From JAHFOW01 sp964370795 (GTDB lineage Bacteria; Planctomycetota; Brocadiia; Brocadiales; Brocadiaceae), in contig CAYJME010000098.1 of NCBI GenBank assembly GCA_964370795.1, forward strand, positions 1-11,236: a DNA stretch of 11,236 bases. Direction: 5' to 3'. Of the stretch, positions 7,373 through 11,236 are shown piece after piece. The notes beneath the pieces were generated by a model. That model saw only the letters and a list, made by a program, of their open reading frames with translations, searched no databases and was not told where the DNA came from. The number at the start of each line of letters is the position of its first letter. Position 1 is the first letter of the stretch. The position numbers and the translations under genes are program-made.

Positions 7373-7390
7373 CCCCCTTTATCCCCCTTT
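7373..7390. repeat. C5T3 direct repeat
   Basis: CCCCCTTT occurs at 7373-7380 and again at 7383-7390, separated by AT. On the other strand it reads AAAGGGGG-AT-AAAGGGGG. I have the impression that this motif recurs between genes in some bacterial genomes, but I cannot confirm this. Confidence 0.4.
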
Positions 7391-7492
7391 CATCTTAGAC
7401 AATTCAGTAGCATGTCCCAGGGAATATCCTGCGTTTGGCTATCCAAGCCGATCCGTTAGCTTAAAAACAATCTCATTAATTACATGGTCTTG

Positions 7493-8908
7493 TCAATTTG
7501 TGTCCATCTGATCCCAAGAAAATTTAATTCCAACTAAGTCTTTCGGAAAACCGACAAACGGTGTATCGTCTAAAAAGATGGGAATAACCGCTTCCTCGGA
7601 AACACGCGGCTGGAAACATTCACGCTCAAAAGACGGCCATATTTTATCTTTATGATTCTTGTCTAATAAACAAACAACGAGCTTGCTATCTTCTGAAAAG
7701 ATTCGTTTAAATTGTTCCGACCACGTTTTCCCTAAGAAATTTGTCTCAAAGTACTCATCATAAAATACATGAGCGTCTAATATTTCCAGTTGTTCTGCAA
7801 TGAACCTCGCAAGTTCACGATTTTCTCCAGCAAACGACAAGGCGATGTCATATTCATAATCTTTGCCCATGTCTCTAAAACCGCAGTCTACACGAAGCGA
7901 ATGCCAGTCAAGATGTCTTAAATAGTAGAATAGTGCCGGATCCTCTATAGCAAAATTCTTGGTTTTCGAGTTGTAATAAAAATGGCGAGCACACATGGGC
8001 TTAGAATCCAGAAGGCTAGTCAATCTATGTTCTTTGATGTTATTAATACTACCACGCACCTCAGAATTGGCGTTTGCCAGCATATTCAAATCCACTATAG
8101 AATTATCTTGCTGACTTACAGTCCGTAACAGTTTATAATAGGGATTGTTGCTTGGTCGGAATCTACGACCTCGACAAAATTCTTTAACAGCGGGATAGTA
8201 TGCGGATCTAAGCCTTTCCACGACTTTTTGCCGCAAATCAGTTAGGTCAAAAGCAATCTCTCGTCTCTCGTCTTGGCTTTCAAGGACGCCATTTAAAGTA
8301 CATATAGACTGACATAGCTGTTGTGTAAGCCAGTAGTCTCCTTTGCACTCCTCAAACACAATTTCTGAATTCATTATGCCAATGTTTAAAGTTTCGCAAC
8401 CAGCGTTAATTAGCTCAGTAATCCTTTCCCGGGTCCCCGGTTGGATTCGGTGTATTCCAGTTCTTTTTGCAATATCAGGGACTAACTGTATTAGATCGCT
8501 ACCTACCTGATTAATCCCAATTATGATGAGCTTTGGAAGCGGTTCCGTACCGGCTTGTTCAGCAGCCAATTTTGCGATATCAGCCAACTTAGTTTGGAGC
8601 TGATCCGGCAGTCTATGAAAATCATCAATAACGAATGTGCCATTTTCATGGTTTGCCGCAATATTTTCAATCCTACTAAAATCAACAGCATTCCTCGCTG
8701 TTAGATACTCGGCTTTTAAATTTCCACCAATTTGCTCAAGAATCTTTTTTACACACGTCGTCTTACCAGTTCCAGATTGCCCTTCTACAATAACTGGTTT
8801 CCCGATTCGCCGAATACCAAGAAGAATCTCATTATAGTTGGGTGGATATACAAAGGTGAATTCTGGCACACCTTCTGTCACGAAAACTTCCTCAACTAAT
8901 GCTTTCAT
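7493..8908 (-). CDS. AAA+/STAND-like ATPase with C-terminal TIR domain, probable anti-phage protein
   Basis: 471 residues, cytoplasmic. Residues about 20-230 form a P-loop ATPase: Walker A GQSGTGKTT (43-51), Walker B TFVIDD (91-96), a sensor-1-like Asn in IIIGINQ (128-134) and an arginine-rich region near 149-163. Residues about 230-335 are helical and end in FAIEDPALFYYLRHL (319-333), like the winged-helix end of AAA/STAND modules. Residues 351-465 are a TIR domain: YEYDIALSFAGENRELARFI (351-370), VFYDEYFETNFLGKTW (381-396), LVVCLLDKNH (410-419) and IWPSFERECF (423-432), where Glu428 occupies the place of the catalytic glutamate in NAD-hydrolysing TIRs. By family knowledge, an NTPase sensor plus TIR effector suggests NAD depletion or signal-nucleotide production upon phage sensing. 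Most bacterial TIR-NTPases carry the TIR at the N-terminus; here it is C-terminal. AAGGAG (complement of 8917-8922) lies 8 bases before the ATG and supports this start. It stands alone, without an obvious operon partner. Confidence 0.85.
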   Translation of the reverse strand: MKALVEEVFVTEGVPEFTFVYPPNYNEILLGIRRIGKPVIVEGQSGTGKTTCVKKILEQIGGNLKAEYLTARNAVDFSRIENIAANHENGTFVIDDFHRLPDQLQTKLADIAKLAAEQAGTEPLPKLIIIGINQVGSDLIQLVPDIAKRTGIHRIQPGTRERITELINAGCETLNIGIMNSEIVFEECKGDYWLTQQLCQSICTLNGVLESQDERREIAFDLTDLRQKVVERLRSAYYPAVKEFCRGRRFRPSNNPYYKLLRTVSQQDNSIVDLNMLANANSEVRGSINNIKEHRLTSLLDSKPMCARHFYYNSKTKNFAIEDPALFYYLRHLDWHSLRVDCGFRDMGKDYEYDIALSFAGENRELARFIAEQLEILDAHVFYDEYFETNFLGKTWSEQFKRIFSEDSKLVVCLLDKNHKDKIWPSFERECFQPRVSEEAVIPIFLDDTPFVGFPKDLVGIKFSWDQMDTN

Positions 8909-8928
8909 TTATCATTCTCCTTACAGTC

Positions 8929-8942
8929 TTTACTATAGTAAA
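8929..8942. promoter_or_regulatory. Perfect 14-bp palindrome upstream of the ATPase-TIR gene (operator-like)
   Basis: TTTACTATAGTAAA is a perfect palindrome centred about 27 bases before the ATG, overlapping TATAGT (complement of 8932-8937), a plausible -10 for the minus-strand gene. A related imperfect site, TTTTAC-TG-GTAAAA, lies at 8974-8987 and a half-site GTTTACTATA at 9018-9027. Repeated dyads over a promoter suggest repressor binding; no regulator gene is in view. Confidence 0.45.
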
Positions 8943-9027
8943 CGCAAAAAATAAGTTGACATATAATTCTTTATTTTACTGGTAAAAATTAGTAATTCAC
9001 ACCTATTTATTAATTGCGTTTACTATA
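8934..9027. repeat. 94-bp unit with perfect 14-bp terminal inverted repeats
   Basis: TATAGTAAACGCAA (8934-8947) is exactly inverted as TTGCGTTTACTATA (9014-9027). Similarity continues inward for about 9 more bases with three mismatches (AATAA shared). The arms begin and end in TA. The unit is either a pair of regulator sites or a small MITE-like insertion with a TA target, in the promoter of the ATPase-TIR gene. Confidence 0.6.
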
Positions 9028-9071
9028 CATCAGAAAAATGGAACGATTTACTTTCTTATCATTCCGCTTTC

Positions 9072-9124
9072 CCCATCCTCTTCGTCAATCTTAACGTCCC
9101 CTTTTAAAAATTAAGAAGGATGGG
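9072..9124. repeat. Inverted repeat in the intron 3' flank
   Basis: CCCATCCT (9072-9079) pairs with AGGATGGG (9117-9124) across a 37-base A+T-rich loop. It lies about 50 bases beyond the intron 3' end. On the minus strand a short frame (9110-9048, ending EEDGESGMIRK-stop) runs through it; this may be a remnant gene end, but it is too short to call. Confidence 0.3.
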
Positions 9125-9172
9125 TCGCATCTTCATTTGTCAGTAAAGTTTAAAATGTTAGAAACTAAAAGG

Positions 9173-9282
9173 GTAGAGTAGGGAACTGGCGTAGTGGTTT
9201 AGGTTTGGCCTATCTGTTTCTGTCCCTTTCGTCTGACAGTGCCTCACGAGCCTAACCATGCTCTATTTCCAACTCCCCCTCA
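9173..9282 (-). ncRNA. Group II intron domain VI with branch-point A (enlarged)
   Basis: On the minus strand GGGAGTTGG pairs with CCAGTTCCC (nine pairs including G-U), and GAG at the base pairs with CTC near the 3' end, leaving the A at 9179 unpaired. A second nested helix TGGTTAGG / CCTAA-A-CCA adds another bulged A. At about 110 bases it is much longer than a usual domain VI of 40-50. Confidence 0.6.
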
Positions 9283-9284
9283 TC

Positions 9285-9318
9285 AAACCGTACGTTCAGT
9301 TTTCCCGAATACGGCTTT
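9285..9318 (-). ncRNA. Group II intron domain V (catalytic hairpin)
   Basis: The 34-base element begins AAAGCCGTATTCGGG, has the GAAAA tetraloop region and closes with CGTACGGTTT. AAGCCG pairs with CGGTTT. The AGC catalytic triad is intact, and the length is exactly that of typical bacterial domain V. Confidence 0.85.
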
Positions 9319-10661
9319 CCAACCATCTTCTTCCACAGGCTTTCGCAGTCTGCGTCCAGCGGGCGGTGGTTGGTATATTGTATAACCCAAGGGTCTCGTA
9401 AAGATATCTGTTAGGATATGCTTTATATTTGCTCACCTTTCTATGCTTCCTTCTCAGGTATATCCTGACCCGTTCTTTGAGGTATTCATTCAGTTGCTGA
9501 AAGTCCCTACTGCAATTCTTGAAGTAGAAGTATCCTACCCAGCCCCTTACCGTCTCGTTAACCTTTCTGATGATACTTTCTTCCGGTAAGGTCAGTTGGG
9601 TTCGGTTGGTCATTGCCTTTATCTCCGCCCTTATATGCTTCATCGACTTCTTCGATGCTCTTGTAAGGGGAAAGGATTTTCCTGTTTTCGGATTCTTTAC
9701 AACCTTGATGTTAAAGCCTAAAAAATTAAATCCTTCGCTGGCTTCTACCACCCTGGTCTTTTTCTCATTGAGGGTTAATTCAAGATGATTTGTCGCCCTC
9801 TTTATCCCTTCCAGGACTCTCTCTGTCTTCCCTTTGCAGAGTACCACAAAGTCATCGGCATATCTGACAAGCCTCGCCCTCATCTTCTCCTCTATCTCCT
9901 TTGACTTCCACAGGGTATCCATAACATTGAGATAGATGTTGGCAAGAAGTGGTGAGATGACCCCGCCCTGGGGGAGTGCCTTTGTCATTCCCCCTGTATT
10001 CCTTCTTCCCATCCTCCCTTTCTTCTACCACTGACGCAGTCAACCACATCTTTAGTAGTTTCAGGATGTGCTTGTCTACTATGCGCTTAGATACCAGCTT
10101 TAGAAGTTTGTCATGGGGAATGGTGTCGAAATACTTGGAGATGTCGGCATCTATTACCTCGGTATATCCCTTGTTCAGGTGTAGGGTTATGTCCTCTATC
10201 GCCTGATGGGCATTTCTCTTCGGTCTGAATCCATAGGAATTCTCCTGAAAGTCCGCCTCAAAGATGGGCTCTATGACCAGTTTTGTTGCCATCTGGACTA
10301 TCCTGTCCCTTACCGTTGGTATCCCCAACGGCCTCTTGCCTCCATCGCTTTTAGGGATATATATCCTCCTCACAGGCATAGGTTTGTAGGTCTTCCCTTT
10401 CAGTTCTTCTGCTATACTCTCAAGATACCTCTCCGCCCCGCCTTTTTCCCTCTCTATTGCCTCAAAGCTCACCCCGTCTATTCCCGGTGCACCCTTGTTG
10501 GCTCTGGCAAGTCGATAGGCGTGGCTCAGTATGTCCAGCCGATAAACCTTGTCATAGAGAAGATAGAATCTGTACTCTTTCTCCTGCTTGGCCTTCTGGT
10601 ATAGTTTCCTCTGAAGTTCCCGAATCTTTTCTGGAGTTTTCAGCATTTCCGCAATCTCCAT
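9296..10661 (-). pseudogene. ltrA: Group II intron reverse transcriptase/maturase, frameshifted
   Basis: Intron-encoded protein: reverse transcriptase plus maturase, which stabilises the intron RNA for splicing and copies it into DNA on mobilisation. The N-terminal frame (10661 to about 9970) has RT segments ANKGAPGIDGVSFE (54-67), YIPKSDGGKRPLGIPTVRDR (101-120), SYGFRPKRNAHQAI (142-155) and DADISKYFDTIPHDKL (171-186, first catalytic Asp). The C-terminal frame (to 9296) supplies QGGVISPLLANIYLN, RYADDFVVL (YADD at 267-270) and maturase domain X (VNETVRGWVGYF ... NRYLYETLGLYN). The two frames join if one C is removed from the C5 run complementary to 9970-9974, turning P-P-G-R-G into P-Q-G-G-V; the product would be about 454 residues. 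No HNH endonuclease domain follows. The last codons (ESRIREN, stop TGA) lie inside domain V. The start is bounded by an in-frame TGA six codons upstream; AAAGGAAGGA precedes the ATG. Confidence 0.9.
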
Positions 10662-11157
10662 TCCTTCCTTTCTTCAGAAACACGATAAAGGTATTGCCCC
10701 TTCCCTCTTACAAGGTTATGTTGTCCTTGTAATACTTGCGGTACTACGAGCAACTCCGACTCCCTTACAAACCTCATAAAACTTCGGTTTCCCTTATATC
10801 TATGAGTTACCATACTGCATGGCATTCGTAATGGTCTCCCGTGCTACCCCGTATGGCTTCCTCTGCGTGTCACCCTTGCTACCCCGGAAGTTCGCCTACA
10901 GGTTCTGGCAGTTTTCGTTAGCGTAGGTGTGGCATCCTTCCCCTTTTGACCACAGGGTCGGCAACTCCATCCGAATTAACGAGGCTACTTATAGGTTCGC
11001 TTGCGCTGCAACCCGCAGGTTTGCTCGACTCTCCATTGAGAGCCTTTGTCAGGGAACTTAGTGTTTCGGGTTACCCCTAACACCTCCCTCAAGCTACGTG
11101 GGTGTACTACCGAATTCCCACGGTCGGACTTTAACCGGCTAGTCATACGCTATACAC
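10662..11157 (-). ncRNA. 5' part of the group II intron RNA (domains I-III and start of IV)
   Basis: This roughly 500-base stretch is non-coding. On the minus strand it begins near GACTAGCCGGTTAAAGTCCG, similar to 5' ends I associate with bacterial group II introns, and contains many short self-complementary blocks. Short open frames here have no protein-like features. I did not resolve exon-binding sites or individual subdomains. Confidence 0.6.
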
Positions 11158-11172
11158 GGCATACGATCAAAT

Positions 11173-11213
11173 CTTATTATTGATAAATAGGCTTAAACTA
11201 TTTTGATAATAAG
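11173..11213. repeat. A+T-rich inverted repeat in the intron 5' flank
   Basis: CTTATTAT (11173-11180) pairs with ATAATAAG (11206-11213), and AAATAG (11185-11190) pairs with CTATTT (11198-11203), with a small internal loop: 14 pairs in all around a 7-base loop. It begins about 16 bases from the proposed intron 5' boundary. It could be a structural target or the end of the neighbouring transcription unit, although it has no T-run. Confidence 0.5.
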
Positions 11214-11236
11214 AGAAATATTCTTGTCGCTTTTAA

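Larger units (their letters stand above)
6464..7492. other. Gene-poor repeat-bearing intergenic region
   Basis: About 1 kb lies between the RCC1 gene and the minus-strand ATPase-TIR gene, which point toward each other, so two 3' ends face this region. I find no convincing full gene. Long open frames here, such as 6663-7016 on the minus strand, translate the palindromic repeats and look non-coding. It holds four GC-rich palindromes in A+T-rich DNA, a hairpin at 7075-7101, a possible gene remnant at 7121-7279 and a C5T3 direct repeat at 7373-7390. Confidence 0.7.
9173..11157 (-). mobile_element. Group II intron carrying an RT/maturase
   Basis: This is a self-splicing retroelement of about 1985 bases. 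The 3' end is well placed: domain V (9285-9318), then domain VI whose distal strand ends CCCTACTCTAC. The A at 9179 is the likely bulged branch point, seven bases from the final AC at 9174-9173. The 5' end is less sure: the minus strand reads GTGTATAGCGTATGACTAGCCGG, so the GUGYG-type start is either GTGTA at 11157 or GTATG at 11148. The RT/maturase ORF sits in the domain IV region but runs into domain V. The RT is frameshifted, so the copy may be unable to mobilise unless the lesion is an error; its ribozyme core could still splice with help from another maturase. The flanks show no recognisable gene, so the intron probably lies in intergenic DNA. Confidence 0.85.

Noticed and set aside
7434..7450. 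GGCT/AGCC hairpin as terminator for the ATPase-TIR gene
   Set aside because: Only four pairs and no T-run on the minus strand.
8956..8967. TTGACA and TATAAT on the plus strand upstream of the ATPase-TIR gene
   Set aside because: The two hexamers are adjacent with no spacer and point away from any gene, so they cannot form a promoter together.
10206..10732. Plus-strand open frames within the intron
   Set aside because: They are antisense to the RT coding sequence, whose conserved motifs on the minus strand are unambiguous.

Overview
The window looks like a chromosomal segment of a Gram-negative, moderately A+T-rich bacterium. An inner-membrane permease of the LolC/LolE lipoprotein-release type implies an outer membrane. 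Gene style and the interspersed palindromic repeats remind me of planctomycetes of the anammox type, but no marker here proves that, so the taxon is a low-confidence inference.

Positions 1-6463 are ordinary chromosome. On the minus strand the 5' end of aroC (chorismate synthase) runs off the left edge. It diverges from a plus-strand series: a LolC/LolE-type permease broken by an in-frame TGA at 810-812; a J-domain/TPR protein and purC (SAICAR synthetase), 9 bases apart and probably co-transcribed; an inositol-monophosphatase-family phosphatase; and a secreted pair 24 bases apart, a GlcG/HbpS-like protein and a seven-repeat RCC1 beta-propeller.

Positions 6464-7492 hold no convincing gene. They contain four degenerate copies of a short GC-rich palindrome in both orientations, a hairpin, a possible 52-codon gene remnant and a C5T3 direct repeat.

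Positions 7493-11236 are accessory. On the minus strand lies a 471-residue protein with an N-terminal AAA+/STAND-like ATPase module and a C-terminal TIR domain. This is the architecture of a single-gene, NAD-depleting anti-phage or abortive-infection protein and is the best candidate for an undescribed system here. Its upstream region carries a perfect 14-bp palindrome nested in a 94-bp inverted-repeat unit. Next to it is a group II intron of about 2 kb on the minus strand. Its domain V, domain VI and branch-point adenosine are recognisable, and its reverse transcriptase/maturase is frameshifted by one extra C in a C5 run. The intron's 5' flank carries an A+T-rich inverted repeat.

Two reading frames, the permease and the intron RT, are each broken by one small lesion. 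Real decay and sequence error cannot be separated from this sequence alone.
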